A DNA stretch of 60,655 bases from a bacterium (GTDB taxonomy: Bacteria > Patescibacteriota > Minisyncoccia > Phycocordibacterales > JABMNX01). The notes beneath the pieces were generated by a model. That model did no database searches. It was not told where the DNA came from and was given only the letters and a program-made list of their open reading frames with translations. The position numbers and the translations under genes were made by a program. The stretch is from NCBI GenBank assembly GCA_002687905.1, contig NZBM01000006.1, positions 1 through 60,655 on the forward strand, in the 5' to 3' direction. Shown here piece by piece: positions 24,344-35,192 of this stretch. The first letter of the stretch is position 1; the number at the start of each line of letters is the position of its first letter.

Positions 24344-25013
24344 AAATATCTCCCTTGTAAATCCATACTTTTATCCCAATGGCGCCATACGGAAGATACG
24401 CCGCTTCCTTTGAAAAATCAATGTCTGCTCTAAAGGTCTGAAGCGGAATCCGACCTCTCTTTATCTCTTCTTTTCTACTCATATCTGCACCACCAAGACG
24501 TCCTGAAACAGCAACTCTCACACCCTTTACGTCCCTGTTAGCCATTACCTTCTCAACGGTTTGTTTTAATACCCTTCTGAAAGGCATTCTCTTTTCAAGC
24601 GCCTCTGCAATCATTTGAGAAACTATTGCTGCGTTTGATTCAGGGGAGCGAACCTCTTCAACATCAAGTTTTATCTCCGGAGTCTCCTCTAGTTTTATTT
24701 TTTTGAGCACCTTCTCAATGTCGGCTTTTATTTTCGTGCTTCCCTCACCATTTCTTCCAATAATAAGGCCTGGGCGTGATGTTTTTAAAATTACACGAAG
24801 CACTTTGTCGTTTCTCTCAATTTCAATTGAGCTGACATACATTCCGCGCAATCTTTTAACCAAAAACTCACGTACTTTTGTGTCCACCTTTAGAGACTCG
24901 CGGTACTTTTTCTTATCAGCAGTAAACCAACGACTCTTCCAGTCGCGAAGTATTCCAAGACGATGCGCATATGGATGTACGTTGTGAGTCATATTACTTA
25001 CCGTTAGTGCCAA
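24333..25013 (-). CDS. rpsC: Ribosomal protein S3
   Basis: [63 protein letters not shown]. Confidence 0.97.
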   Translation of the reverse strand: MALTVSNMTHNVHPYAHRLGILRDWKSRWFTADKKKYRESLKVDTKVREFLVKRLRGMYVSSIEIERNDKVLRVILKTSRPGLIIGRNGEGSTKIKADIEKVLKKIKLEETPEIKLDVEEVRSPESNAAIVSQMIAEALEKRMPFRRVLKQTVEKVMANRDVKGVRVAVSGRLGGADMSRKEEIKRGRIPLQTFRADIDFSKEAAYLPYGAIGIKVWIYKGDIFEE

Positions 25014-25323
25014 GCTCCAAATTAATGTGGCTTGTTCTTTTTAAAATTTGTGCCGCTCTTCCGCGAGCACGCGGTCTGTATCTTTTAAATATTATTCCCG
25101 GATCAACAGTTATCTTTTTTATAGTTAAATCTGCTTCATTCGCTCCCTTAGCTTTTGCATTGGCACTGGCTGACTTTATAAGCTTGCTAACTGAAGAAGC
25201 TGCACGCTTTGGCATAGAAGAAAGTGTGGTTAGGGCGTGATCTACCTTTTTGCCACGCACAGCGTCAGCCACAAGTCTTACTTTTCTGGGTGATTGTCTG
25301 TAATTTGAGAGTTTTGCTTTCAT
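24994..25323 (-). CDS. rplV: Ribosomal protein L22
   Basis: [39 protein letters not shown]. Confidence 0.96.
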   Translation of the reverse strand: MKAKLSNYRQSPRKVRLVADAVRGKKVDHALTTLSSMPKRAASSVSKLIKSASANAKAKGANEADLTIKKITVDPGIIFKRYRPRARGRAAQILKRTSHINLELGTNGK

Positions 25324-25325
25324 AT

Positions 25326-25664
25326 TTATTTTGAATCTCCTGCTGCCTTAGCGGCTTTTGCTGCAGTAATTTCAGCCTCACGCTGCCTTTGCTCAAGCTC
25401 TTTTTGCATTTTTCCACCGTGACGATGAAATTTCTTAGTTGGTGCAAATTCTCCGAGCCTGTGTCCAACCATTTCATCAGTTACAAAAACATCTATGTGG
25501 TCTTTTCCATTATGAACACCAAAGGTAAAGCCGACCATATCAGGACTAATCTGGCTTCCTCGTGCCCACGTCTTAATAGTCCCAGACTCTTTTGGGCTCT
25601 TGCCTTCAATTTTTCTTGTGACCCTTGGGTCAACGTATGGTCCTTTCTTTATTGATCTTGCCAT
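25326..25664 (-). CDS. rpsS: Ribosomal protein S19
   Basis: [42 protein letters not shown]. Confidence 0.97.
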   Translation of the reverse strand: MARSIKKGPYVDPRVTRKIEGKSPKESGTIKTWARGSQISPDMVGFTFGVHNGKDHIDVFVTDEMVGHRLGEFAPTKKFHRHGGKMQKELEQRQREAEITAAKAAKAAGDSK

Positions 25665-25732
25665 AACAAAAAGCTCCTACGAGCTTGGCTGAAATATTAG
25701 CTAAAACATTAGGCTATGTCAAACAGAGGGCG

Positions 25733-25762
25733 CCGGAACTCATTCATACAAATCCGGCGCAT
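25733..25762 (-). terminator. Terminator-like hairpin at the end of the 104-aa gene
   Basis: gcgccgga actcattcatacaaa tccggcgc. Confidence 0.6.
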
Positions 25763-26076
25763 TAGTTGGGGTAAAGGTAGGTTCTACTCCCGCCTTTTAA
25801 CTTAATTGGCTCTCTTCTACCATCCACTCTGAGCTCAAAGTCCGCGCCTCTTCTCATACGGAGCTTTCTTGCTGGAACTTTGAGAAAAACACGCTTACCA
25901 GTGGCAATCTTCCTGGATGAGTTGAATACAAACCTGCAACCCGAAAGTGGTCCTTCTCCACCTCTTGTCCTGAGGCGAACTACTTCGTAGTCATATCCTC
26001 CGTTTGGGCCTTCTTCTCTTGAGACGATTTTGCCTCTCCAAGTCTCGGCAAATGGCACAACTAAAGTATCGTTCAT
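25762..26076 (-). CDS. Hypothetical protein, 104 aa, inserted between rpsS and rplB
   Basis: ORF with strong SD (taaggaggttcactATG), terminator hairpin behind it and palindromic repeat in front of rplB. Confidence 0.65.
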   Translation of the reverse strand: MNDTLVVPFAETWRGKIVSREEGPNGGYDYEVVRLRTRGGEGPLSGCRFVFNSSRKIATGKRVFLKVPARKLRMRRGADFELRVDGRREPIKLKGGSRTYLYPN

Positions 26077-26140
26077 AGTGAACCTCCTTACCGTTTCGCT
26101 ATTTTAAATATACAAAAATGGGGAAAATTAGCTATCAGGT

Positions 26141-26188
26141 AAAGAAAAATTTGCGACTCATCCGGTTGAGTCGCAAATTTTGGCTTAT
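26141..26188. repeat. Dispersed palindromic repeat family B, copy 2
   Basis: aaagaaaaatttgcgactcatccggttgagtcgcaaattttggctta. Confidence 0.8.
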
Positions 26189-26210
26189 ATTAAGGGTTTT
26201 TTGGAGTGTA

Positions 26211-27050
26211 TTACCTTCTCTTTCCTACTTTTCTTCTTCTAACAATTAGTGAGTTTGAATATTTCTTTGAGCGTCTTGTCTTTTGACCCTTTCCTGTAGG
26301 CTTGCCCCATTTGCTTCGAGCACGTCTGTGACCGCGCCCAGCCTTCCCTTCACCACCACCATGTGGGTGATCCACCGGATTCATGGCCGCGCCACGAACT
26401 GTTGGACGCCTTCCCATATGTCGCGCACGACCTGCTTTTCCAATATTTACTAATTTATGCTCCTCATTTGAAACTTCACCAATTGATGCCCAGGCCTTAT
26501 CACTTACCTTTCGCACTTCGCTTGATGGCATCTTTAAATGTGCAAATCCTCCATCAATAGCAATCACTTCTGCATAGTTTCCAGCAGAACGTGCAATCTT
26601 TGACCCTCCTTCTGGTTTTAGCTCAACGTTGTATACAAAAGTACCGACAGGAACTTTCTTAAGAGGCATTCTGTTTCCAGGCTTTAGCTCTGCATTTTCT
26701 GAAGTAATTACAGTATCACCAACTTCAATTGATTGTGGCAAAAGCGTGTAGCGCCTCTCTCCATCAGCGTAGAGAAGTATTGCAATAAATCCTGAGCGAT
26801 TTGGATCATACTCAATAGTTTCAACCTTAGCTGGAACATCTTTCTTATTATATTTGAAATCAATCTCTCTGTAGCGCCTTTTGTGTCCGCCTCCTTTGTG
26901 TCGTGTGGTAATTCTTCCGGCACTGTTTCTTCCCACAGAACGTTTAACTCCCTTTGTTAGAGATTTGAGAGGCTTCTTTTTTGTAAGTTTCTTGTAACTT
27001 ACAACTGACATTCCTCGTCTTCCTGGTGTTGTTGGCTTGTGAACTTTCAT
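26211..27050 (-). CDS. rplB: Ribosomal protein L2
   Basis: GRNSAGRITTRHKGGGHKRRYREIDF..MNPVDHPHGGGEGKAGRGHRRARSKWGKPTGKGQKTRRSKKYSN. Confidence 0.98.
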   Translation of the reverse strand: MKVHKPTTPGRRGMSVVSYKKLTKKKPLKSLTKGVKRSVGRNSAGRITTRHKGGGHKRRYREIDFKYNKKDVPAKVETIEYDPNRSGFIAILLYADGERRYTLLPQSIEVGDTVITSENAELKPGNRMPLKKVPVGTFVYNVELKPEGGSKIARSAGNYAEVIAIDGGFAHLKMPSSEVRKVSDKAWASIGEVSNEEHKLVNIGKAGRARHMGRRPTVRGAAMNPVDHPHGGGEGKAGRGHRRARSKWGKPTGKGQKTRRSKKYSNSLIVRRRKVGKRR

Positions 27051-27110
27051 ATCTTATATTTGCTTAGCGAGTGTAACGAAGTGAAGCGAGCTTAGCAATA
27101 TGTTAGATCC

Positions 27111-27171
27111 CGTTAGTGAAAAGTCGCCCCAGACGGCTGAAGCCATGCCTACGGCAGGGCGTTCACTAACG
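27111..27171 (-). promoter_or_regulatory. Candidate three-way-junction RNA element between rplB and rplW
   Basis: cgttagtgaa/ttcactaacg stem, cgccc/gggcg stem and two small hairpins (ggctgaagcc, tgcctacggca). Confidence 0.5.
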
Positions 27172-27211
27172 AGATTAAGAAAATTGTAATTCACTGCGTT
27201 CATAATATTTT

Positions 27212-27634
27212 CTAAACAATTGAAATTGAATCTCCTTCCTTTAGGTAAACATATGCCTTCTTTCCTCCGCTCTTTACTCCACTTCTTCCGCGAATTCTTG
27301 TAGAGACTTTCTTTGATGGAACTTTGGCAATGTTTACTTTAACTGGGGTTACTTTAAATAGATGCGCTACTGCGTCAGATACGTCTTTTTTATTTGCCCT
27401 AGGATCAACATTAAATACATATACATTCTCCGTAGTCTGCTTAACGGTTGCCTTCTCTGTAACTCGGGGCTGGATTAGCACTCTTGAAAGATCTTTTCCA
27501 GAAGAAATAGTAGGGACAATCTTCTTTGCCTCTACTTTTGGCTTTTCCTCTTTTTTAGGAGCAGCCTTTACCTCTGCTTTTTTAGCAGGCTCTTTCTTTT
27601 CCTCTTCTTTCTTTTTAAATCCAAATAATGCCAT
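27212..27634 (-). CDS. rplW: Ribosomal protein L23 with Lys/Ala-rich N-terminal extension
   Basis: RVLIQPRVTEKATVKQTTENVYVFNVDPRANKKDVSDAVAHLFKVTPVKVNI. Confidence 0.95.
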   Translation of the reverse strand: MALFGFKKKEEEKKEPAKKAEVKAAPKKEEKPKVEAKKIVPTISSGKDLSRVLIQPRVTEKATVKQTTENVYVFNVDPRANKKDVSDAVAHLFKVTPVKVNIAKVPSKKVSTRIRGRSGVKSGGKKAYVYLKEGDSISIV

Positions 27635-27635
27635 G

Positions 27636-28373
27636 TTACTTATTTCTATTCTCAAGACTTTCTACTGACTCTTTAGGTTTTGAAATAACTAAATATTTAT
27701 ACTTCAGAATCTTAACCGGGTTTAGATTCTTAACTTCATCAACTTCTACATTTCCAAAATTAGAGAAACTCTTTTCCGCCATCTTATTTTTATCACCCAG
27801 AGCAATGAGAGCACTGTTATTTTTCTTTGATAGAAGTGTCTCAAAGCCTTTAACTTTTGAAAGTGATGTGAGGGCTCCGTGAGCTACTGCCGTCTTTGGT
27901 TCAGAAAACACAAATTCGTCCACAAATAGCACCTCACCGTCTTTAACTTTTCTTGAAAGAGCACTATAAAGTGCCTTTGTGCGCATTCTTTTATTAATCT
28001 TTTTTGAATAGTCTTTTTCTTTCCTTGGACCAAATGTTATTCCACCTCCGCGCCAGATTGGAGAACGACTTGAACCGTGTCGCGCACGTCCTGTTCCTTT
28101 CTGTCTCCAAGGCTTTCTTCCACCACCACTTACTTCACCTCTGTCTTTGGTGTGCGCAACTGGGGTGCGAGCATTTGCCTCCATTGATACAACTACCTGG
28201 TGAATTAGGTCCGCATTAAAGGGCGCACTAAATACTGCCTCTGGAAGTTTTATCTTTCCTGTCTCTTTACCTTCTTGGTTATAAATTTTTGCTTCCATCC
28301 CATCAGAAAGTCGGCCTGTTTTCCTTACAGGACTCTTTGTATTCTCTTTCTTTGTTTTAGTTTCTTCTGCCAT
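27636..28373 (-). CDS. rplD: Ribosomal protein L4
   Basis: RTPVAHTKDRGEVSGGGRKPWRQKGTGRARHGSSRSPIWRGGGITFGP. Confidence 0.97.
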   Translation of the reverse strand: MAEETKTKKENTKSPVRKTGRLSDGMEAKIYNQEGKETGKIKLPEAVFSAPFNADLIHQVVVSMEANARTPVAHTKDRGEVSGGGRKPWRQKGTGRARHGSSRSPIWRGGGITFGPRKEKDYSKKINKRMRTKALYSALSRKVKDGEVLFVDEFVFSEPKTAVAHGALTSLSKVKGFETLLSKKNNSALIALGDKNKMAEKSFSNFGNVEVDEVKNLNPVKILKYKYLVISKPKESVESLENRNK

Positions 28374-28406
28374 ATTACTTATTTGCGACTTCTAACGGGA
28401 CACGTA

Positions 28407-29012
28407 TTATTTTCCTCGTACTTCTACAAGAGTCCCACGGCGACCTGGAATAGCTCCCTTTATAATGAGCTGGTTTTTTTCCTTATCCGCACTAAGCACT
28501 TTTAAATTCTTTACAGTTACTCTGTCTGTTCCCATTCGCCCTGACATTTTTTTTCCTTTAAAAACTCTTTGTGGCCCTGTAGCCCCAATTGAACCAGGGG
28601 CACGCTCCGAGTGCTTTTGCCCGTGACTTCGTGGTCCACCATGGAAGCCGTGCCTTTTAACTGTTCCTTGAAATCCCTTTCCTTTTGAAACTGCACTTAC
28701 CTCAACCACGTCTCCTTTCTCAAAGGCTGAAACATCTACTTTGTCGCCTTTCTTATGCTCCCCCGTTCCGCGAAACTCGCGCAGATATCTAAAGAGTCCT
28801 AAGTCTTTTAAGTGACCTTTTAGCGGCTTATTTATATTTTTTTCATTCCTATCTCCATAACCAACCTGAACCGCGCTGTATCCGTCTTTCTCATCATCCT
28901 TTATTTGAGTAACTACCATAGGCCCAGCATCTAAAACTGTTACAGGGTGAACCCGGCCTTCCTCATCAAAGACCTGGGTCATATATTGCTTTGTTCCTAA
29001 TATAAACTTCAT
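28407..29012 (-). CDS. rplC: Ribosomal protein L3
   Basis: MKFILGTKQYMTQVFDEEGRVHPVTVL..GFQGTVKRHGFHGGPRSHGQKHSERAPGSIGATGPQRVFKGKKMSGRMG. Confidence 0.97.
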   Translation of the reverse strand: MKFILGTKQYMTQVFDEEGRVHPVTVLDAGPMVVTQIKDDEKDGYSAVQVGYGDRNEKNINKPLKGHLKDLGLFRYLREFRGTGEHKKGDKVDVSAFEKGDVVEVSAVSKGKGFQGTVKRHGFHGGPRSHGQKHSERAPGSIGATGPQRVFKGKKMSGRMGTDRVTVKNLKVLSADKEKNQLIIKGAIPGRRGTLVEVRGK

Positions 29013-29189
29013 ATTTACGAAAAAAACGCCACAATGGCGCCTGCTCGCCTTGCGAGCTATTGCCATTGGTACGGCTTTGCGTACATAGCTACTCAAATGA
29101 GTACAGAGAGAGTGTACAGGAGCACAGAAAAAACGCAAGAAAACCAAAAACCCGCCTCTCGGCGGGTTTTTGGAAATTTTGGAAATGCT

Positions 29190-29615
29190 CTAAAGCATTT
29201 TTACGTCGATATTAACTCCAGACGGCAAATTAAGGTTCGTAAGCGCCTCCACCACTTTCGGTGTCGGACTCGTTATATCAATCAGTCTCTTGTGCACTCG
29301 CATCTCAAATTGCTCTCGCGCATCCTTATGCACAAATGCTCCTCGATTGACAGTGTATTTCTTAATCTCCGTTGGAAGAGGGATTGGTCCCACAGTTTTC
29401 GCGTCATAGCGAAGTGCAGTATCCATAATCTGCTTTACGGAAGTATCAAGCACTTTGTGCTCATACGCTCTTACTCGTATACGCAGTTTCTGGAAATCCT
29501 CCTCTGGAGTTGCTTTTTTCTTAGGAGAAGCAGCTCTTGCCGCAGCCTTTTTAGGCGCTTTCTTAGCAGCTGGTTTTTTAGCTGCAGCTTTCTTTGCTGT
29601 TTCCTTTGTTGTCAT
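29190..29615 (-). CDS. rpsJ: Ribosomal protein S10 with Lys/Ala-rich N-terminal extension
   Basis: LRIRVRAYEHKVLDTSVKQIMDTALRYDAKTVGPIPLPTEIKKYTVNRGAFVHKDAREQFEMRVHKRLIDI. Confidence 0.97.
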   Translation of the reverse strand: MTTKETAKKAAAKKPAAKKAPKKAAARAASPKKKATPEEDFQKLRIRVRAYEHKVLDTSVKQIMDTALRYDAKTVGPIPLPTEIKKYTVNRGAFVHKDAREQFEMRVHKRLIDITSPTPKVVEALTNLNLPSGVNIDVKML

Positions 29616-29646
29616 AGTTCAATTATTGCACTCGTGGTGCAAATTG

Positions 29647-30837
29647 CTAGGCGACTACCTTTGTAACCACTCCAGCTCCAACAGTCTTTCCACCTTCACG
29701 AATCGCGAAGCGCTGTTGCTCTTCAAGTGCAACCGGCCCAACAAGCTTTACCTTGAATGTTACGGTGTCTCCTGGCATAACCATCTCTGTTCCCTCAGGA
29801 AGAGTAACATCTCCGGTAACGTCAGTCGTTCGCATGTAGAACTGCGGCTTGTAACCTGTAAAGAATGGTGTGTGTCGTCCACCTTCGTCTTTGTTAAGAA
29901 TGTAGACTTCAGCTTCAAACTCTGTGTGAGGGGTGATTGAACCACCTTTTGCTAGAACCTGTCCGCGGTGAATATCTTCTTTCTTTGTTCCTCGAAGAAG
30001 AATTCCTGCGTTGTCTCCAGCTTCACCTTCTTGGAGCTGTTTGTTAAACATCTCAACTCCCGTAACGGTAGTTTTCGTTGTCTCTTTTATTCCAACGATT
30101 TCAATTTCCTCACCAACTTTTACTTTTCCTCTCTCAATTCGCCCTGTTACCACTGTACCTCGTCCTTCAATTGAGAAGATATCTTCAATTGGCATAAGGA
30201 ATGGCTTGTCGGTGTCACGCTCTGGCATTGGGATGTAGTCGTCAAGTGCTTTTGCAAGCTCAAGAACTTTCTTTACCCACTCGTCATCAGCTGAACTAGC
30301 TTCAAGGGCTTTAAGAGCTGAACCCTTAATGACTGGTGCATTCTTACCGTCAAACTCATACTTCGTTAGAAGCTCTCGTACTTCCTCTTCAACTAGGTCA
30401 ACTAGGTCATTGTCATCAACCTGGTCTACCTTGTTAAGGAAAACGATAATCTTAGGCACTCCAACTTGGCGAGCAAGAAGAATGTGCTCTCTAGTTTGGG
30501 GCATAACCCCGTCAGATGCTGCAACCACTAGGATTGCGCCGTCCATCTGTGCGGCACCAGTAATCATGTTCTTGATGTAATCCGCGTGACCTGGTGCATC
30601 AATGTGTGCGTAGTGACGACTTGCTGTCTCGTACTCGTTGTGTGAGAGAGCAATAGTAATTCCACGCTCCTTTTCCTCAGGTGCGTTGTCAATCTCGTCA
30701 ACTTTTCGCATCTTCACGTTCTGCCCGTCTAGGGAAAGAGAGTGAAGAATAGCTGCAGTAAGAGTAGTCTTTCCGTGGTCAACGTGACCAATGGTTCCTA
30801 CGTTTACGTGCGGCTTTGATCGATCAAAATCTGCCAT
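29647..30837 (-). CDS. tuf: Elongation factor Tu
   Basis: [46 protein letters not shown]. Confidence 0.99.
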   Translation of the reverse strand: MADFDRSKPHVNVGTIGHVDHGKTTLTAAILHSLSLDGQNVKMRKVDEIDNAPEEKERGITIALSHNEYETASRHYAHIDAPGHADYIKNMITGAAQMDGAILVVAASDGVMPQTREHILLARQVGVPKIIVFLNKVDQVDDNDLVDLVEEEVRELLTKYEFDGKNAPVIKGSALKALEASSADDEWVKKVLELAKALDDYIPMPERDTDKPFLMPIEDIFSIEGRGTVVTGRIERGKVKVGEEIEIVGIKETTKTTVTGVEMFNKQLQEGEAGDNAGILLRGTKKEDIHRGQVLAKGGSITPHTEFEAEVYILNKDEGGRHTPFFTGYKPQFYMRTTDVTGDVTLPEGTEMVMPGDTVTFKVKLVGPVALEEQQRFAIREGGKTVGAGVVTKVVA

Positions 30838-31163
30838 AATACTCTAATAATTATGTAGGAGAAAGTGGTGAGAGCGCGAGAACGTCTCATCACTACCACC
30901 TACACGCTAATAATCGAGTCAATGCTACAAAGCAAGCTTTGTCAGAAAGAAAATATCGACATATTTTCTTTCTACCCGCAGTAAACACTGCGAGGCATTA
31001 ATCTCTCATGTTACGACGGCGCTCGGACGCCATGAGAAACTTGTTTCTCGCGTCGCTCCTCGCTTGTCGTAATAATAAAGAGCGAACATTTCTGCCCGCA
31101 TAAAAAAACACGCCTCATGCGATATCAATATCTTATTTATATATTGAGAAAAGTCAAGAGATT

Positions 31164-33305
31164 TTAAGTCCTCTTCTCTATAATCTCCTTTGCAACGTTT
31201 TGAGGCACTACTGCGTAGTGGTCAAACTCCATAATAGAGGTTCCGCGCCCCTCGGTCATTGAGCGAAGTGCAGTAGCGTATCCAAACATCTCTGAAAGTG
31301 GAACTTTAGCGTTTACTACTTTCATCTCGCCACGATCATCCATACTCTCCACTGATCCGCGCTTTGAGTTTAGGTTTCCTGTAATGTCCCCCATAAATTT
31401 CTCCGGCACTGTTACATCAACTTTCATAACCGGCTCAAGAAGCACCGGCTTTGCTTGTTTTGCCGCATCTTGAAAAGCTTGTGAGGCTGAAATCTTAAAT
31501 GCAATTTCAGATGAGTCCACATCATGGTATGAGCCATCGTAAAGCTCCACTGAAACATCAACTAGTGGGTAGCCTGCTACAATTCCACGCTCCATTGCCT
31601 CGCGAACTCCCTTCTCAACAGCAGGAATGTATTCATTTGGAATAACTCCACCCTTAATTGAGTTAATAAATTCAAAATGCTCTTCTCTTTTAGTAGTTTT
31701 TGGAATTTTGGCACCTTCCTCAATAGCTTCAAGAGGCTTAATTCTTATCTTAGTGTGTCCGTATTGACCACGGCCACCAGTTTGCTTGATGTATTTGTTC
31801 TCAACATCGGCTGTTCCTTGGATTGTCTCACGATACGCAACTTGCGGTGCTCCAACGTCAGCTTCAACAGAGAATTCGCGCTTTAATCGGTTAACAATAA
31901 TCTCAAGGTGAAGCTCGCCCATGCCGGAGATGATTGTCTCGAGCGTCTCTTGGTCACTCGCTACTCTAAATGTTGGATCTTCATCAGATAGTTTCGAAAG
32001 TGCCAGTCCGAGTTTCTCTTGATCAGCTTTTGTCTTTGGCTCAATACGAAGTGAGACCACAGGCTCTGGGAATACAATCTCTTCAAGAATAATTGGGTTA
32101 TCTTCATCACAGAGCGTGTGTCCAATCTTTGCGTCCTTCATTCCAACTGCCGCTGCAATCTCTCCAGTAAATACCTCTTTTACCTCTTCTCTTTTGTCAG
32201 CCTGAAGGCGAACAATGCGTCCCACACGCTCTTTCTTTCCGGTAATTGAGTTATATATGTAAGAACCAGCTTCAACTTTTCCAGAGTAGACTCTAAAGAA
32301 TGAAAGTTGTCCTACAAAGGGATCGGTCTGTAGTTTAAATACAAGTGCTGAAAATGGTTCTTCGTCAGACGGCTTTCTCTCTATCTCCTCATCAGTCTTT
32401 GGATGGGTTCCTTTTGCAGCTGGAAGGTCAGTTGGCGAAGGAAGATAGTCAACAACTGCGTCAAGTACAGTTTGCACTCCCTTGTTCTTAAGTGCTGATC
32501 CAGCAAAGACTGGAAAGATTTCATTTGCGATGACTGCCTTTCTTAAAGTTTTCTTTAGTTCATCAACTGGAATCTCAGACCCTTCCAGAAACTTCTCCAT
32601 TTGTGCGTCATCGTGCTCTACGATTTTCTCAACGAGCTCTGCGTGATATTTTTCGGCGTCAGCCTTAAGTTCTTCCGGAATTTCTTCCTCCAGTACTTCA
32701 GCCCCCATTGTTCCTTCAAACTTATACGCTTTCATCTTTAGAAGGTCCACAACTCCCTCATGTTTGTCCTCTTCTCCTATTGGAATCTGCACACGAACCG
32801 CTTTTTTAGAAAGTCGATCAAGAACTGTAGCGTATGAACGCTCAAAAGAAGCGCCTGTTCTGTCTAATTTATTAATAAAACAAAGTCGTGGCACTTGTGC
32901 CTCCTCGGCGTAGCGCCAGTTGGTCTCGCTTTGTGGCTCAACCCCCGCAACGCCGTCAAAAACAACAACGGCGCCGTCTAAAACGTGCATAGAGCGCTTT
33001 ACTTCAGATGTAAAATCAATGTGCCCTGGGGTATCAATAATATTGAAACGATGCTTCTTCTCTTCGTCCCCTTTTGCATAAGTCGGAGTCCAGAAACAAG
33101 TAATAGCAGCAGCGGTAATAGTGATTCCGCGCTCACGTTCTTGTTCCATCCAGTCAGTCACAGTTTCTCCTTCGTGAACCTCTCCGATCTTGTGGCTCAT
33201 TCCAGTATAGAAAAGAATACGTTCACTGGTCGTTGTTTTACCAGCGTCCACGTGCGCAACTATTCCAAAGTTTCTAACTTTCTCTAGGGGGTAATCTCTA
33301 GCCAT
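31164..33305 (-). CDS. fusA: Elongation factor G
   Basis: [53 protein letters not shown]. Confidence 0.98.
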   Translation of the reverse strand: MARDYPLEKVRNFGIVAHVDAGKTTTSERILFYTGMSHKIGEVHEGETVTDWMEQERERGITITAAAITCFWTPTYAKGDEEKKHRFNIIDTPGHIDFTSEVKRSMHVLDGAVVVFDGVAGVEPQSETNWRYAEEAQVPRLCFINKLDRTGASFERSYATVLDRLSKKAVRVQIPIGEEDKHEGVVDLLKMKAYKFEGTMGAEVLEEEIPEELKADAEKYHAELVEKIVEHDDAQMEKFLEGSEIPVDELKKTLRKAVIANEIFPVFAGSALKNKGVQTVLDAVVDYLPSPTDLPAAKGTHPKTDEEIERKPSDEEPFSALVFKLQTDPFVGQLSFFRVYSGKVEAGSYIYNSITGKKERVGRIVRLQADKREEVKEVFTGEIAAAVGMKDAKIGHTLCDEDNPIILEEIVFPEPVVSLRIEPKTKADQEKLGLALSKLSDEDPTFRVASDQETLETIISGMGELHLEIIVNRLKREFSVEADVGAPQVAYRETIQGTADVENKYIKQTGGRGQYGHTKIRIKPLEAIEEGAKIPKTTKREEHFEFINSIKGGVIPNEYIPAVEKGVREAMERGIVAGYPLVDVSVELYDGSYHDVDSSEIAFKISASQAFQDAAKQAKPVLLEPVMKVDVTVPEKFMGDITGNLNSKRGSVESMDDRGEMKVVNAKVPLSEMFGYATALRSMTEGRGTSIMEFDHYAVVPQNVAKEIIEKRT

Positions 33306-33410
33306 AATTACAAAAATAAAATGCTGGCCATGCCAACACGATAGCACTATATATTAAAGAAAAACTTCAAGCAAGCTTTAAACGCGTAACCTCCGGCGCA
33401 CGGCCGGAGG

Positions 33411-34022
33411 TTAGTACTCGTTTACAAATTGGAGCTTAAGCTCAAAATGCTCCACGACTTTCTCCTCAGTAAGAGGGTAATTCAGAGCCCACATGAAGAG
33501 TTGTGTGTGGCGTCCATACTCTGAGAAGGAGTAGAGCGCTAACGCGGCAACATTTCTTTTTATTGGAACTCGGTCTGACCTTATTCTGGCTAACGTTACT
33601 GGAATCACTTCTCCGTTTACGCGAATGGTCTTGTGCTTCAGGACAATCTCAAAGCGTTCTTTGGGATCACGAAACTTCTCAACCGCAAGTTCGAGAACTT
33701 CCACAACACTGAACTCAACATAGACATCAAGGAGCGCGTATCCGAAATTGGATCTGACTGGCTCTCCGCTGGGAAGCTTTAGCTTCGCGCGAGAAAAAGG
33801 TCGCCTAATTATTTTCCCAAGAACATACTCACATGAAAAAATTGAAGTATGTATTCCCTTAAATAGTTCCGGGATAGGCAGACTTTGAGAGTCTTGTCTC
33901 GCTCCATTTACCTCATTCATACAACTCTCAAAATGTTTCTGACGAGAGGTCTCTTCAGACCTCTCCGGTTTGGCACAGCCCCACATCAAAAATGCGAGGC
34001 AGATCGCGAACAACTTGTTCAT
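33411..34022 (-). CDS. Hypothetical lipoprotein
   Basis: MNKLFAICLAFLMWGCAKPE lipobox; SD aggtgat; hairpin cctccggcgcacggccggagg at the stop. Confidence 0.7.
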   Translation of the reverse strand: MNKLFAICLAFLMWGCAKPERSEETSRQKHFESCMNEVNGARQDSQSLPIPELFKGIHTSIFSCEYVLGKIIRRPFSRAKLKLPSGEPVRSNFGYALLDVYVEFSVVEVLELAVEKFRDPKERFEIVLKHKTIRVNGEVIPVTLARIRSDRVPIKRNVAALALYSFSEYGRHTQLFMWALNYPLTEEKVVEHFELKLQFVNEY

Positions 34023-34236
34023 CTCATCACCTCACAATTTAAAAAGCGGTGTCTCCACCACTTGTTTAGCACATTGAAATTGGTATGAGAAGCTTTGTCC
34101 CAATCAGAAACCACGGACTCTAATTTTGAGATACAGTGCAAGGCGTGGAGCGAAAACACTGCGAGTAATACTTTTCAGTATTGTGAGCGGTGTTTTTGTG
34201 AACACAACGAAGCAACGTGCTCAAAATGAGAGTTCG

Positions 34237-34707
34237 TTACCAGGCGAAATGAGCAAAGGCCTTATTCGACTCCGCCATCTTGTGAGTATTCTCCCTTCTC
34301 TTAACCGCCTCTCCCTCGTTTTTACTAGCTGATACCAACTCTTGCGCAAGTCTTTTGTACATTGCTTTTCCCTTTCCGGCTTTTGCAGCATTCACTATCC
34401 AACGAAGCGCAAGTGCGAGACGTCTTTCTTGGCGCACTTCTCTAGGAACTTGGTAATTTGCACCACCAACTCTCCTTGAACGAACCTCCATAGTAGGACC
34501 AACGTTTCTTATTGCTGTTTCAAACACTTCCATTGGATCTGACCCTTTTTCAATATTCTTTATTTCATCAAGCGCAGAATAAACTACACGCCTTGCTGTG
34601 TTTTTCTTTCCACGCTCCATTATGTAGTTAACAAGTTTAGTTACCTTCTCGGATTCATACACCATATCAGGCTCAAGCGCTCTCTTTTTCTGGATTGGTC
34701 TTCGCAT
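34237..34707 (-). CDS. rpsG: Ribosomal protein S7
   Basis: MRRPIQKKRALEPDMVYESEKVTKLVNYIMERGKKNTARRVVYSAL..EVRSRRVGGANYQVPREV. Confidence 0.97.
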   Translation of the reverse strand: MRRPIQKKRALEPDMVYESEKVTKLVNYIMERGKKNTARRVVYSALDEIKNIEKGSDPMEVFETAIRNVGPTMEVRSRRVGGANYQVPREVRQERRLALALRWIVNAAKAGKGKAMYKRLAQELVSASKNEGEAVKRRENTHKMAESNKAFAHFAW

Positions 34708-34709
34708 AT

Positions 34710-35117
34710 TTATTTAGGTCTTTTTGATCCGTACTTTGAGCGACCTTGTTTTCTGTTTTCAACACCTGAAGTATCTAATTTTCCGCGAACTATTGTGTAG
34801 CGAACGTTAATATCCTTCACACGTCCACCTCGAACGAGCACAACGGAGTGCTCTTGTAGGTTGTGTCCCTCTCCTGGAATGTAGGCTGTTACTTCCATTC
34901 CGTTTGTAAGTCGAACTCTAGCAATCTTTCTAATAGCGGAGTTTGGCTTACGTGGGTTTTTGGTAGTTACTTTTATACAAACTCCTCTTTTAAATGGTGA
35001 CGGGAAGCGGGTTGGTCTGTTTTTTAAGCTATTGAAACCACGTCGAAGCGCCACAGCTTTTGAGCGGCTTCCAGTCTTGCTTCTCTTTTTCTTTACTAGT
35101 TGATTTATTGTCGCCAT
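34710..35117 (-). CDS. rpsL: Ribosomal protein S12
   Basis: [58 protein letters not shown]. Confidence 0.98.
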   Translation of the reverse strand: MATINQLVKKKRSKTGSRSKAVALRRGFNSLKNRPTRFPSPFKRGVCIKVTTKNPRKPNSAIRKIARVRLTNGMEVTAYIPGEGHNLQEHSVVLVRGGRVKDINVRYTIVRGKLDTSGVENRKQGRSKYGSKRPK

Positions 35118-35192
35118 ATAAACAAAAGTGCCTGTTTGGCACAGGAATACTCTACTTTTTTAGCCACTTAAAGTCAATATAAGTTCATCAAT

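Noticed and set aside
18581-30580. Numerous 60-120 aa ORFs antisense to ribosomal and EF-Tu genes
   Set aside because: Fully embedded opposite well-supported conserved genes.
30838-31163. fusA-tuf spacer as an RNA gene
   Set aside because: Contains strong hairpins (agaaagaaaatat/atattttctttct; ttacgac/gtcgtaa), but they are adequately explained as terminators; no convincing multi-helix fold seen.
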